Shown here piece after piece: positions 45,723 to 60,771 of a stretch of 64,000 bases of DNA. Within the stretch, counting starts at the first letter, position 1. Each line of letters begins with the position of its first letter. Origin of the DNA: Dentipellis sp. KUC8613 (Eukaryota; Basidiomycota; Agaricomycetes; Russulales; Hericiaceae); contig NSJX01000067.1 of NCBI GenBank assembly GCA_002286715.1, positions 1 to 64,000 on the forward strand, written 5' to 3'. Made by a program: the position numbers and the translations under genes. Under the pieces are notes generated by a model, which searched no databases, was not told the origin of the DNA, and saw only the letters and a list, made by a program, of their open reading frames with translations.

Positions 45723-47626
45723 GGGAATCGCCAGTGACGTCCGTCCTGGCTCCAAGTCGCCGGAGCCCGTGGGGGAGAGGCGCTGCGAGGCACAGGATGC
45801 ACGGCCGAGAAGAAGTGGTTTCGTTCATTTCTATGTCCTTTCTTTTTCCGGATTCAGTCGTTACGACTTTTATGACCGTTGGTTTCCGCGTGTCCGTTAT
45901 CACGATTGGCTTTAGCAGTTGAATTGGAATTTTGTACTCTTGTTTGACACACCCCCGTTCGATGCGTGACGCATGCAGTAAGACGCTTGGGTTCTCGCCT
46001 CTCTTCGAAGTATTTTTGTCGCCCCATGCAGCCCTTGGCGGCCGGGGAGGCGCCAATGATTGTTCCATTGAGCGATATTAATGAAGTCCTGTCGTAACGT
46101 TCTCACTGTCAAGGCCCCGCCCCATTCGACGCCTGCTAAGGCCTCGGCGAACGGGTTCTAATGAAAGGTCTTACTTCATTTGTCGTGATGTGCAACGTTT
46201 CGGACGGCCCTGTGACGGCTCTAATTCCGTCCGTCAGTGAGAACATAATCATCGTATTTACCCTCCAAAGTCCGTCATCGAGTCAACACACGTCAGGCAG
46301 GCGGATTCCCTTTCTCTCGCCGTTCGCCATGCTAGCACAGTCCAGGAAGATTATCCTTTTCCCTTCTAGCATTGCGATACAGCGTCGCCTGAAAGCTCCG
46401 AGCAAGGCTAAACGACAGCGACACAAATGATGAATGGGGAAGTCAACAAGATCGTCGCATTCGTCTCGCCGTTGACCAAGTCCGAGCAGAATCCAGAACC
46501 ACGACAAGCCAAACGCACCAGGGGTCAACTCCGCCCCGCTTCGGCAGCTGCACCGCTGCCGTTTCGGCGAAGACGCAGCCATGCGCGACGAAGCAACGAG
46601 GAAGAGTGCATGCCCCTGGCCAGGCGTGCGCGGACCGAGGCAATACTCGACCCTTCCGGGCAGCACGTCTCAGCCGCATCCGCGCCCACCAGACTGCCGC
46701 CGGGCCACGCAACGCCCAGCCGTGCGCAGGCGCCATCAGCAGCACGTCGAAATTTTACGTGCTGCCAGCCCGCGGTGTGCAGTGGGAATGCCGCGTCGGG
46801 GGTGCAGATGCCCGCCGTCGACCCCATGGAGGTCGGAGGGTGGCGAGGGAACGCGTCGACAACGCCCGAGGGAAAATCGCGACATATCCTGCGGGTCCAT
46901 TCAGTGTCGCCGTCGGATAGATTCCGAGGGGGCAGTCATGAGCCGCAGCACGTTTTGCGGCAGCGGGTGTAGCGCGCCCTGAGCGGGAGCGCTGAGTGCT
47001 CGGCAGAGCGACGTCCTCGTGCAGGCGTGCAGAGGAAGCCCGATGCCATGACCATAACGTGAGCGGGCCTGGGAGACACCTTCAAGATCGTCACGAATCC
47101 CGATCGGCCCTGGGCTTTAGACGACCGAAGAAGCGACGGGGTTGAAATGGTCAGTAAGGAAGAACGCAGCGGGGAACAAGGCAGACAGGTGACATGCGTA
47201 CTCATACACGTCAAGCTAGGCATGTATTGCGGCACAGGCGCTCGCGCTTCTGCTGCCACGCGCAAGCCACATGGAACTGCCTAGACGGATTACTGAGGCC
47301 GACACTGAATGGTTAGAAAGGCAGAACGACGGATGCATGGATAGGTGACGGTCTACAGCTATGCAAAGGAAAATCCTGGATAAAAAACATATGGACCTGG
47401 AGGAAGTATGCATGGTGGTGATACAGTTTGCCAAGAAGCACGTGAGCCCCTGCGCGTGGTAAGTTGCAATATTGTGCAATAGAAACGACCCGAGGCCGAG
47501 GTAAAAGGAACCAAGAAGAAAACGCCCTCCCGAGAACAAAACAGCGGCCTGATCGCCCTCGTCTCCAGATCTCTGACCTTATTTCCCCATATCCATCAAT
47601 CGCCCTCTTACGCCCGACGGCCCGTC
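45723..47626. other. Gene-poor, 1.9 kb
   Basis: Open frames exist on both strands, the longest at 46427-46972 (plus), but it is Arg/Ala/Pro-rich with no motif. It is matched by similar antisense frames, as happens by chance in GC-rich DNA. I see no repeat or RNA gene. Confidence 0.4.
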
Positions 47627-49740
47627 TCACACGTCCGGGAACACATACCAAGAACGCGGGAGCGGAGCCAATATGAGGTCGGGAGGACCTCCAGCGGCGG
47701 CCGCGCCTCCATCGACGTTCTTCCGCTCAACGCGGAATTCAAGCCAGGAGTCCTGATACTTGTGCGTCCCTGTCCGTTCGCGAAACTCGAAGCCAATGCG
47801 CCGCAGCGATGGAAGGTGTCGCGCGAAAAACTCGGCGCATTGCCTGCGCAGGACGAGCCACGGCCCATCGCCCTCCGTGTCGTCGAACTCGGGGAACTGG
47901 ATGCCGATGCGCAAGGCGCGCAGCTTCGTCAGGGGCTCGAGCGCCATCGCGAATTCCGCCTAGCGTGCCGAAAAACAGTCATAAGCATATATGAATGGAA
48001 GAACCGTGACCAAATGGAAATCGGCACTCACCAATTCAAAGGTGACCTTGCCGTCATGATAGCCACACACCTCGATCTCGAGCTCCTCCAGACCCGGGAG
48101 GCGACGCGCGATGCTATACACAAAAACGGGGGTGATTTTGTCCTCAACCATGAGCCGGAGGCGCCTCAGCGGGGCGCCGCTCCTCGCGATGTCGTGCACG
48201 AGCTCCGTCGCGTCGCCCAGCGTGAGTGCGATCGGCAGCCTGGGGAAATCGATGATGGACACAATCGCGAGGTCGTCCAGGCCTCGCGCGTGCGGGAGCA
48301 ATCCGGTCAGCTCGCATGTGGTCGACACCGCCAGGCGCGTCAGCGTAGGTGGTAGAGCGGGCAGCGTCGAACTCGAAGGCTTTTGCGCCCCGTTTCCGTT
48401 CTGAGCCCCGCAACCGCGTGGGAGGATCTGGAGGAGGCGATGGGACGTCTTCCCGAGCAACAGCCGGACGTCCCGTACGCAGGGCATCCGTGCCAATACG
48501 TCCGAAAGCGGCACACCGTCGCGCTCCGGGACGTGCCCGGTGAGAATGAACGTCTCGAGTGCCGCCCACTCGCACGTTGCGAGGCGCTGGAGCTGACACA
48601 GGTCGCCGGAGAGCTGGATGGTGCGAATGTGCGCTGCATGACGCCGGAGGAGGCCCGAGGCCGTTATGGCTTCGAGAGGCAGCCGCAGTTCGCGCCGCGC
48701 GCGGTATCGCCGCTTCCAGCCACAGATCCAGTATTGAATGTCGGACACCTGCAGATCTATCTTGCCGTCGCCAACTCGCAGGGCTTCGCCGACGGCCACA
48801 AGCTTCAGAGAACTCAACGTCGGGATGACAAGCCCGGGAAGGTCTAGGTCTAGGGGAGTTTCTTCGCATGCGAGCGCGGTAAGTGTCTCCGACTTCATGA
48901 TGGCTTTCACGAGGGAGGGTGGAGGGATGAAGGGACAACTGATAGTAAATTTCGTGATCTGCATGGCTGGAATGGCTTGCGTGAGCCTGTTCATGTCACG
49001 GGGGATGTAGTAGCTTCCGCTGAAGCTAGTGTCCGCGCCATATTCGCCCCATTTTGGCGGCTGGTTGTCCAGCCACTCATGAGGCCAGGAGAGGCGAAAA
49101 TGTCTACATTCAAGGTAGACTGGTGAGCGGCACGTTCAAAGCGGGCGAAAGAGAGTATTGGCGGCGGGTTTCTATGTATGTTTCGTAGACCCAGATGTAC
49201 GGTACGTATTTGTGGATGCGAAGGCGGGCCCGAGATCGACGTTGTAAGCTCGAGAGCGTAATTCTGGTCTCTCTGAGGGCAACGCAGCTCAAAACCGCAA
49301 GACACCGATCTCAGAAGACAGTAGAAAACGCGAATAGGATTGTAAATGCCTAATTAGGGGTGTCGACATCTGGCTCCTCTCGAAGACGATCATCTGGCCA
49401 ACGACTCGCTACAGCCTTGACAGCCAGACATGAAGCCACGAGGAGAAAAATACATAGAAACCCGCCAGCCAAGATCCAGAAAAAAATGGACTCACCTAAA
49501 ATGACGCCAAAGGCTCTGCGGGAAGAAGCGTAGCCCCTCGATCTCGTCTGCCTTCGTCTTGTGCGGCCAGTGCACTTCGGCGAAGAGCATAGGCGCAGCG
49601 ATACTCCGCAAGAGGCGACAAACGCATGATACGCTCGTAAGGGTGCTCGTCCGCGTCCGGCCCTCGAATTGCTCGTGGATCTCGCGAATTATGAGATACA
49701 GAATGTCCGCATTCAGCGTGAAACTGGGGAAACTGGCCAT
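47627..49740 (-). CDS. F-box-like protein with leucine-rich region
   Basis: The first exon begins MASFPSFTLNADILYLIIRE and continues SVSCVCRLLRSIAAPMLFAEVHWPH, an F-box-like helix pair common in mushroom F-box families. It ends LWRHFR at a GTGAGT donor near 49496. A later exon carries SWPHEWLDNQPPKWGEYGAD and FSGSYYIPRDMNRLTQAIP, then leucine-rich segments (LTALACEETPLDLDLPGL, IRTIQLSGDLCQLQRLA, LTRLAVSTTCELTGLLPHA, LPGLEELEIEVCGYHDGKVT). The last exon starts AEFAMALEPLTKLRALRIG and ends PLPRSWYVFPDV. Exon structure between 49110 and 49495 is unclear: one long intron or one or two short exons there. It probably serves as an SCF adaptor. It is unrelated in detail to the F-box gene at 30 kb. 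Confidence 0.75.
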
Positions 49741-50240
49741 GCGAGCCGCTGGTTGCAATTTGCGGGCTACACTGGGTCGTATAGGTCGTGGAAGGCTGGA
49801 AAGCGGGAGGGAACAGATGGGCCTGGTGTCATGTTGAGATTGGGGTGCTATATACGAGAACAAGAGATCTCTGCGAGTGTGGGCGCCGGATTCTGGCCTA
49901 GGCTCTCGTCTATCCCAACTTACGAACGCCACGTGCACTTACTCCATTCAGCCTCACACGGTCCAGGCTCTACCGTCAATCATCCTTCGAGGGTCTGTCC
50001 TCCAAGCACGATCAGAACTCCGTGATGCAGAGGACGCACCCCATCTCGCTTACCGACGCGCTAGTACAACGTTTTCTACGATGATATGTATACAAACGCA
50101 CGGAAATTTCATTCCAGCTCATGATATCATGGAGGCCTAGTCGCAGAATCGGCCGTCGCGCATGCTCGTCCACCACATGTATACAGCGTACAACACCCCC
50201 GGACTTCACGTCTAGTCTGCCTCACCGTCCGTATGTGCTA
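49741..50240. other. Intergenic, 0.5 kb
   Basis: Promoter side of the F-box-like gene (minus) and 3' flank of the UBC13 gene (minus). No gene is supported. Confidence 0.5.
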
Positions 50241-51019
50241 CTACGAGGCGTACTTCTCCGTCCATTCCCGGCTCACACGCTGGGCGTCCTGTTCGTTCTC
50301 CTTGTAGTGTTTCGCGACATCGGTCGCCAGTGGGTCATCGGGGTTCGGTGAGCTCAGAAGAGCTTGGATGGATAGAAGAACTGTGCGGATCTGGAGAGCA
50401 GGGGACCATTTGTCTGATAGACAGGCACTGTGGGGTAAGACTCGATTCGGTAATGGGTGTCGGCATACTGACCTTTCAGGATATCCAGACAGATTCTCCC
50501 GAGTTTGTCTGCCAACAAGGCGACTTCAATCGAGAAGGTTGGTCGTGACATGATCGGGGGTACGTACCGATATTTGGGTGGTAAATCTTGGTCAGGAAAC
50601 GCACTTTCGGGGGAGCCATCGGGTACTCCTCAGGCAGGAACAACTCGAGGTGGAAGATGCCGTCTGTGAGAAGACGACAAGGTGAGGATGACGCATGGAA
50701 GGCTGGGAGTACTCTCACCCTTGAATGGACTGCCGTCAGGACCTTGAATGGTCACATCGAAGTACCGCAAGTTATCCTCGTGCGGCGCGGCAGAAATGCC
50801 AGGTGCAGGGTCGGCGACAAGGCGTTCTGTCTCCTAATTACGCACATCACAAACCGCCGAGAAGTACAACATGTCAGCCCAGAGAAACCAAAGCTAGGAC
50901 GGTAGGTACAGACCTTAATGATCCTCTGTGATCAAGATAACAGCAGCACACGAGTGTATGTCAGTTATCCTTGCACGCCACGACATTTTGGGTTGCAACT
51001 TCACCTTAGGAAGCGACAT
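50241..51019 (-). CDS. UBC13: Ubiquitin-conjugating enzyme E2 N
   Basis: Ubc13 pairs with an inactive E2 variant (Mms2/Uev1) to build Lys63-linked ubiquitin chains in DNA-damage tolerance. Six exons: MSLPK, RIIK (a 12-nt exon at 50914-50925), [20 protein letters not shown] onward to [25 protein letters not shown] through [17 protein letters not shown], and [20 protein letters not shown] to the stop. The catalytic Cys lies in GRICLDIL and the HPN oxyanion motif in [26 protein letters not shown] matches the Ubc13 signature closely. The end is [10 protein letters not shown]. Expected length is about 150 aa, as in the family. It starts 217 bases from the Elongin C gene on the opposite strand. Confidence 0.95.
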
Positions 51020-51236
51020 CGTGAGCTAGAATACTATACTTGAGCGTTTGAACGAATAGAAACGAAAAGGTGGAGTCTATGTACGCTCGTCGGCGAGCTG
51101 AAAGGATCACAGTGCAGAGCAAGCGGGTACGGCAACAGCCGGCGGCACGGGCTTGTTGCTTATGTCAGACACGCGCTTTTATTGGGCACGCGTCACGTCT
51201 CGCGTGGCCCAGCTTCAGCTTCAACAACCTGCACAA
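51020..51236. promoter_or_regulatory. Shared divergent promoter of UBC13 and Elongin C
   Basis: Only 217 bases separate the two start codons on opposite strands, so both genes must start transcription inside or near this interval. No TATA box is seen, as is usual for housekeeping fungal genes. Confidence 0.6.
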
Positions 51237-51880
51237 ATGTCGGGCAAGGTGATCTTCTGGTCGTGTCGGCCTCTTGAGTCGTGAGATTGACGCCTTCTAT
51301 GACAAGGAAGACGCGAATGAAGACTGGGTGCGCATTGTCAGCAATGAAGGCTATTCGTACCTCGTCAGGCGCAAGGTTGCTCTGCGGAGCGGCACATTGA
51401 AGAGTATGCTGAGCACGGAAAGTGAGTCTTATCGCCGCTATATCGATCCAATTCACTAACTGCGCTGTCCAGCTAACTTTGCCGAGGCTTCGAGCAAAAC
51501 GTGTGAGGTGCATGAGCGGTGCGTCAGCGCCCCGTCCTTTTCGTCACCCTTGAGGTCAGACCGTGGCGCTAAATCCACCTCATATATCAGCGCCGCAGTC
51601 GTGGAAAAGTTCGTCGAATACCTCGCGTACAAGACGACCTACGAGAACGCGCCGCCCAAAGAAGACGTGCCGGACTTCTTCGAGCGCATCATGCCCGAGG
51701 TCGCCCTAGAACTGTAAGTCAGCAATCTATATGCATCCCGCCGCGCTACGTCAATAACAGCACGTTTGTCGCCATAGCCTGTGCGCCGCAGACTATCTCG
51801 AAGGTGCGTCCTGCCCCCTGTCCTTGTTTTCTTCCAAAGCCGGGTCCGAACGTGGACTGATTGTCCCGTGTGCAGCATGA
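51237..51880 (+). CDS. ELC1: Elongin C (SKP1/BTB-fold adaptor)
   Basis: Elongin C links substrate receptors (Elongin A/SOCS-box) to cullin ligases and takes part in RNA polymerase II turnover. The protein is 108 aa in six exons. Introns are at 51249-51306, 51422-51472, 51519-51590, 51714-51777 and 51804-51875, and the joined length is a whole number of codons. The sequence runs MSGK, then EDANEDWVRIVSNEGYSYLV, RRKVALRSGTLKSML, TNFAEASSKTCEVHER, VVEKFVEYLAYKTTYENAP, EDVPDFFERIMPEVALELL and CAADYLEA. It matches Elongin C along its full length, including the KRKVA/SGTLK and PEIALELL blocks. The last two residues depend on the last acceptor chosen. Confidence 0.9.
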
Positions 51881-52726
51881 TTGGGCCGCATGTAGGGTTA
51901 ACACGCTGCCACACCAAATGTGTACCACCACGCCTCAGACCCCGCTGTATCGACTACCTGATCTCCACCCACCTTCGCGGGCCCCTTCTGGTCGCCGACC
52001 CCTATCTCCTTCTGCGCGAGCGCCCCGCTGTGACATGCACCGGTACGGTGCAACTGACGACACCTGCTTGCCGTGCTTCTGGTCTTCTTCTGCTAATGCA
52101 ATTGCACCCTTGAGCTTGGTGGATCTTGAGCGGGAGCAAGCCCGGCCCCGCGCCGTGGACTGCCCGCCAGCCATCAGTCCACGTCCTATGGAGCGGAACC
52201 GGTACCACTGGCACGCCTTCGCGCCTGCGCCCCCTTCATCTACCCCGCGCGCGCGCACCGCCTGCATTTCAGTCGCAGAAGCCCCCACGCTTCTGTACCT
52301 TGTGCTTGGGAAGATGTGGCGCGGCCGCTAATACTATCACCGAGGCCCGCTCGGGATTGGGCAGCACGTCCCCCGTCCGCCCATCAGCAGCGGTGCTGCG
52401 TTCGCTCGATTATGCAGGTACGTGCCGCGGGGCTTGGTTCTGACTCTGACTCCATCTCCCCTCCCGCCGCCAGCTTCGACTTCGCTGAGCCTAACCAAGA
52501 AATCGGCATAATACATGGTGAGCGTACAGTATGTGCAGTGCGAGGGTATACAGCAATCAAACATCTGCCATCCATCCTTACAGCACTCTTATCGTCTTTC
52601 CATCCAGACATCCAGCCGTCCAGCCCCTCCACGCCTCGCTTCGTCGATCATAGCATGTGCACTGCGCAGCGTGCGTCCGCGCTCCATCGCCGCCTGCCTC
52701 CCACTTCCCGCTTCCAACTTCGCGCT
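51881..52726. other. Intergenic, 0.8 kb
   Basis: The 3' ends of Elongin C (plus) and calcineurin A (minus) converge here. Open frames on both strands are Arg/Pro-rich and without motifs. Confidence 0.5.
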
Positions 52727-55290
52727 CTACGTCGTCTCATGCCTCTTCAGCGCGCGCGGCCTGCCCGTCGGCTTGCGCCCGCGCGCAATGCGCTCCGCGA
52801 GGCGCTCGACGACGCCGCCGTCGCCCTCGTCCTCCTCGAGCGTGCGCCGGATGAGCGCCTCCATCTCGAGCGGCTGCGGCGGCCACGCGCCGGGCGGGCG
52901 CACGCCGTCCGCGTCCGACGCGTCGTCCTCCGCCTCGCCCTCGCCCGACGGCGTCGTGCTCCCGCTCGCGTGCGAGCGCGCGGACAGCTGCGCGTGCAGC
53001 GGCTGCCGCATCGACGGCACCGGGACCAGCGGGATCGACGTCGGGGCCGTGTAGTCGAATTGCGGCAGGCGCTCGTTGGCGATGTCGAAGCGCCGGCTGA
53101 GAGACATCGTAGCTGAGGTTAGAAGGCTATGCGTGAGGGAAAGGGGAGAGGGGCATACGCGTCATCGAAGCTGTGGATGTAGTGCCGGATGCGGTTGCCC
53201 TGCACACCGAGCGCGTCCGCGCCGAGACGGGTGCCGACTGCAGCAAGATTCGACAGGCTCGCGGCGCCCTCCGCGGCGAACTCTGTCGCGTTCTCTGATT
53301 CCTCGCTGTCCCCCCAAGATATCCGTGAGTATTTGGCTTCGATCTGAGGCGTGAAAGCGAGGCGCACCGGAGCAGCTGGAACATCCGCTGCATCTTCCCA
53401 ACCACGAGGATCTTGTTCTTGATCTGCTGCCTCCGCGCCGAGATCTCGCTCGGCGTGAGTGCCGAGTCCGTGACGGTGCGCGTGCCGTCCTCGTCCTCCG
53501 AAGACGACTCCTCGAGTTCCTCTTCGGAGCAGATGCTCAAAATCGCCAGGAGCGCCTCGATCACTGTCGTAGTCAGCCATCTGTCAGCTCCAGTCCTCGC
53601 ATGCATGGCAGATAGCGGAATGTGGCGTACTCTTCGCGCCCACGAAGGGCAGACTCCAGGTAAAGGCGTCCATGAAGTTGGGCAGCCAGTACGGGTGCGG
53701 GCGCGCGTGGTACTGCCGGATGGTGATGTTTTTGTTTGCATATTTGAGGACGGCGCCGCGGTTGTGGTATACGTCGAGGTAGTTGGGCGCGGAAAAGACG
53801 GTGATGACTGACGGAAATTTCTTGGTGGGTGTTTTGCGGAACATGACGTATCTGGGCAAACAGTCAGAAAGCCATTAGATGGCAGGAAACTATGGTGAAC
53901 TTACCCTGCGTCTTGGGCTTCGTGCCCTCGGATTACACCTAGGAGCTCGTTGCGTTCTAGGAATTTGATGACGGCCTCGTAGCTGTGGTAGTGTCAGAAG
54001 AAGACTACGCAAGTTTAGATTGTAGATCGTACGTGAAGAAATACGAGCATCCTCTGGTACCATTGTGCTCCCACAGCCTACCAGGAGGCAGTCCAGGGCC
54101 ATGTGCAGACGGCTCGTTTTCGTGTCCGAAATTTGGTATTGGGTCAGCCCAGAGTAAATCGCACAGCAAACCGAAGGACGCAGGCTCTTGGAACCGATCC
54201 ATCTAATAGACACGTTCGTCAGTTCAAAAAATGACCCAAAAACCACATGGCAGATCATACGCGTTCAATATCGGCGAGCGTGTTCAATTCGGGCGATATA
54301 CCGCCATGGACGCAGAAAAACTTGCCATCCAGCAGTGCACACACCGGAAGGGCACAGAACGAGTTGATGCACGCGTCATACACCCTTTCCGAGTACTTGT
54401 GGATACCTGCCCAAAAGTAAATTTAGCGCGACACCAAGTTAGCACGGTGACGACGACGACCGACATTCGCGCTTGAATGTGAAGTACTCGGTGAGATGTC
54501 GGCACTCGTGGTTTCCGCGAATCAGGAAGAGGCGGTCTGGCCACCACAGCTTCAACACGTAAAGATACAGCAAGCACTGCGTGGGGGAATCTGGAATCAG
54601 AGATGTTTGGTGAGGCGAGGAAGACTGCGCGCACCTCTATGCCGAAGCACCCTCGATCGACGTAGTCTCCAAGGAACAGGTAGTTCGTGTCGGTCAGCTT
54701 ACCGCCAACCTCGAAGATCTTCATGAGATCGTACTGCAACCTCAACGGATGATGAGCACTCGACTCATCAGTCTCAAAAGCAGGCATGAGCTCACATATT
54801 GCCCGTGGATATCGCCCACCACTGCGCGTCCCAAACATAAGAAACGAAAGCGTGTCGAGGAGGGTGGACGTACCGGTGACTGGACTCCGCACTTTCAGAA
54901 TGTTCGTTTCGAGCGACAGCATGTCAGTCGTCAGACGCAGGATTTCCAGGGCCTGTTCCTCAGTCAGCCGGCCTTCCCGCAGGAAATGCTGTCTCAGGAA
55001 GTCTGGGTTCGGCAGCCTGTGTCCATGCTGATCCATCATGTAGAACTGCTCCTCCGTGGGCTTGAAGGTCGCAGGCTCCTGGACCTTCATACGACATATC
55101 CGTTAGCCCGATTGCCATATGAACGAGTCGCACCGCAGCACGGCCAGTCGACCATCCGACGTACATGAGGGACCTGTCGCTCGCGCGTGTTCTCCGGGAC
55201 GTCGTCGACGGGCAGCGCGCCGGGCGGATAAGCGGGCTTTTCCTTGATCTGGTAAAGGGCATTCTGGAGGTACGCGGGATCTTCTGACAT
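52727..55290 (-). CDS. CNA1: Calcineurin A, Ca2+/calmodulin-dependent protein phosphatase catalytic subunit
   Basis: Serine/threonine phosphatase PP2B. It starts [20 protein letters not shown]; an intron joins VPH to [14 protein letters not shown]. Then [32 protein letters not shown] (split by introns), [68 protein letters not shown] and [17 protein letters not shown]. These are followed by [31 protein letters not shown] and [21 protein letters not shown]. All metal-binding motifs (GDIHG, GDYVDRG, RGNHE, HGG) are intact. [20 protein letters not shown] and the following [20 protein letters not shown] form the calcineurin B-binding helix. [18 protein letters not shown] fits the calmodulin-binding site. 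The tail ([20 protein letters not shown] and beyond) contains the regulatory end. About twelve introns. Confidence 0.95.
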
Positions 55291-56207
55291 GGCTGTATTG
55301 GTAGCGGGTATCGCAACAAGGAAATGGGAGTGCGGAGGGCGATGTGCGGCTGGGTTGCGGGGGTTCTGTGAGGGAATATTGCCGCTCTCGTGAGGCGGAA
55401 CTGCAATCTCGAGGGCGGTCCGGGCTCACCTATGCCTATCGATGCACCCCTGTCCTTTCACTCTACGCCTCAAGATCCCCGGTCGAAGTCGGACGGACGT
55501 TGCTTGGTGCGAGGTTTCGAGCTTCAATCCTGCCAGTACAGCAAGAAAGCCGCAGATCAACTGAATACTGGCGTCGTGACTTTGGGCGCCAATCCGACTT
55601 GGTTGTCCCTTTCAAGAGGAAGCCTTTGATGGTGCGCGCAAGTACTGCGCAACGATCGGCCAGTAAGGATTGCCTAGTAACGTACGAACGTGGCCTGCAA
55701 GAAGGTGTCAACGCGAAGAGGCCGAAGGCTAGGCAAATTTTGTGCGGTCACGCGCCGCGGTGGACAGGATGAGTTTACGAGTAGCTGGGGGAGATGGGAG
55801 ACGAAGACAAGGACTGGCGGGGCCGGCGCTTGCATCATCAGTGGTGTTTATACGGCCCATCTGCACGCCGTTAGCTGTGCAACAGCTGGGTGGGCAATTC
55901 GTACAGCCAGGATCCGTATCTGAAGAGGGAGAATATGAACGAGGGAGTTCTTGCCGGCGCCAGCCTGACTCGAGCGTCGCATAGCCCCGTGTACCTCGGC
56001 AAACGAAGCTGTGCACCAGGCATCTGTGGCTTGGTATGTATGGATAATATTACCCCATGCACAGGCAATCCAATCGATAGGCTCGAAGATAAATATTAGT
56101 TTGGGGAATCTACGCGTAGACTACAGGCAAGCCGGTGTAGGGTGGAAACAATCCATGACAAAGTCCCCGGACAGCAGGATAGATTTTAGATGGAGGTAGA
56201 TAGAATT
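55291..56207. other. Intergenic, 0.9 kb
   Basis: Calcineurin A promoter (minus strand, left) and 3' flank of ARG5,6 (minus strand). No gene is supported. Confidence 0.5.
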
Positions 56208-59229
<3,022 letters not shown>

Positions 59230-60771
59230 GGTGGATGTGTGTGGTAGGAGGAGAACGTGCGGATGCCGAGTCACAGCGCTTATACGCGCCCTGAAAAATA
59301 GGGCAACACGTGAGCGGGGAAGATAAGATAAGATTTCGCAGGCGCCCTACCAGCGTCTGCCAGCGCGTCTGCGACGTTGCACTTTTCTGCGACGATGTCT
59401 CCGTTCGACTCGAACTCGCTGCCGTTGCGTCGATGCTACGACCTCTCTGGACCCATACCTGTTTTTTTATCCAGGTATCAATGGATTTATCCCTGCAAAG
59501 CCTGACGTTCGACGCTAGGACCCGTTTACTTCGGACGCAAGCGGTGCACCAGGGTAGCGCTGTTTGAACGCTAGCGCTGGCTATCTTCGGTATTTCCTCA
59601 AGCTAGGCGTCTTCCCTGACATCCGAGCTGTGAATCAAGGACATCGCATCCGTGGACATTTGCAGCTACAACCGTCTTTCCCCCTCTCCGCCACAACGCC
59701 GAAACTCCATGTTGACACCGCATCAGGAACATTTCACAGTTCACATTTTGGCGGTTCATCGCCTGGGACTCTCAGTAAGCGCTTTATCTTCAATCGTACA
59801 CTTCATTCCCTCCCGCGCCACCTGGAAGACGCTTGTCAGTCAGCTTCAGTCCCCGTAGATGGAACCCGTGCCCGCGGTTGTCAAGCCAATGCCCTTACAG
59901 CCACCTTGGACGTGTGAAGTGCATTGTTCATTCCAGTATGCTAACTGTGTCCGTGACGGGGATCGATAGCTGATAGCGGGATCAGGTCGGACAGGCTGAT
60001 GCCCTTGAAACGACGTCGGTGGCTTGTTTCGGTCAGTTCTCCGATCATACAAGTTGTACTTCGCTCGACTTTCTGCTCAGACGAGAGACGGTCGCTTTAC
60101 TCGAAATCTTTGTCCAGCAATCTGTCTTCATCGGAAGTTCGTCGTTGCTGCCTTGACTTTTCCGGTATGCGCTCCTAATTCCGATGAGCTGACAAGTTTT
60201 GAAGGACATCGATGGTCTGCCACGAGGTGAAGATACGCCCTTTGTTCGTGGGGCAAACCCCGTCGGCGCAGAACAAAGCATCACCAAAGTATTCAGGACG
60301 AAATTCACTGTGGCTCATGCAGTGGGGACGCTCTGTCGTTGTGAACCCCGGCCAGCAAGGGCAACTGGATAGACACATGGTGCACAATTGTTCTTCCTGA
60401 GCACTAGTCCGTGTCATCTGCTGTGGTCCAAGTATGTTCCGTGGCCGATTTCTTTCATGGAACGCGACCTGTGTTTGCAATGTCGCAGAAATTCGGGCAC
60501 CGTCCAGGCAGAAGCGTCTCGGGTTCCCTAGGTTACTCCCAGGGAAAGTACGCTGTAATACGTAGAGTCTTATACACGTAGTGAGACGAGAGACTGTATG
60601 TTGAATTGTGAAATGAAGAGTTGTGGAACAATAGGCTACCGAGCGGTTGGTAAAAGGGCTTTCGTAAGCAGTAGTTCAGTCACATAAGGAGGCACCGCTG
60701 GTCGTTACCCATGAGGCTTGTCTTTCATCGCCCAGAGCCTCTGACCGCTCTTTGACCCTTTCACAACGACC
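59230..60771. other. Gene-poor, 1.5 kb
   Basis: Divergent spacing between ARG5,6 (minus) and the large Ser-rich gene (plus). Only short frames without motifs are present. The left 100-200 bases should be the ARG5,6 promoter. I searched for the TGACTC element of the general amino-acid control factor and saw no clear copy near the start. Confidence 0.45.

Noticed and set aside
46427..46972. 181-codon plus-strand ORF as a gene
   Set aside because: Arg/Ala/Pro-rich, no start context, no splice-linked neighbour, and competing antisense frames of similar length.
52316..53116. 266-codon plus-strand ORF
   Set aside because: Antisense to the calcineurin A C-terminus and low in motif content.
60630..60700. 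A possible third tRNA (GAGCGGTTGGTAA-like segment)
   Set aside because: No matching T arm, acceptor stem or anticodon stem could be drawn around it.
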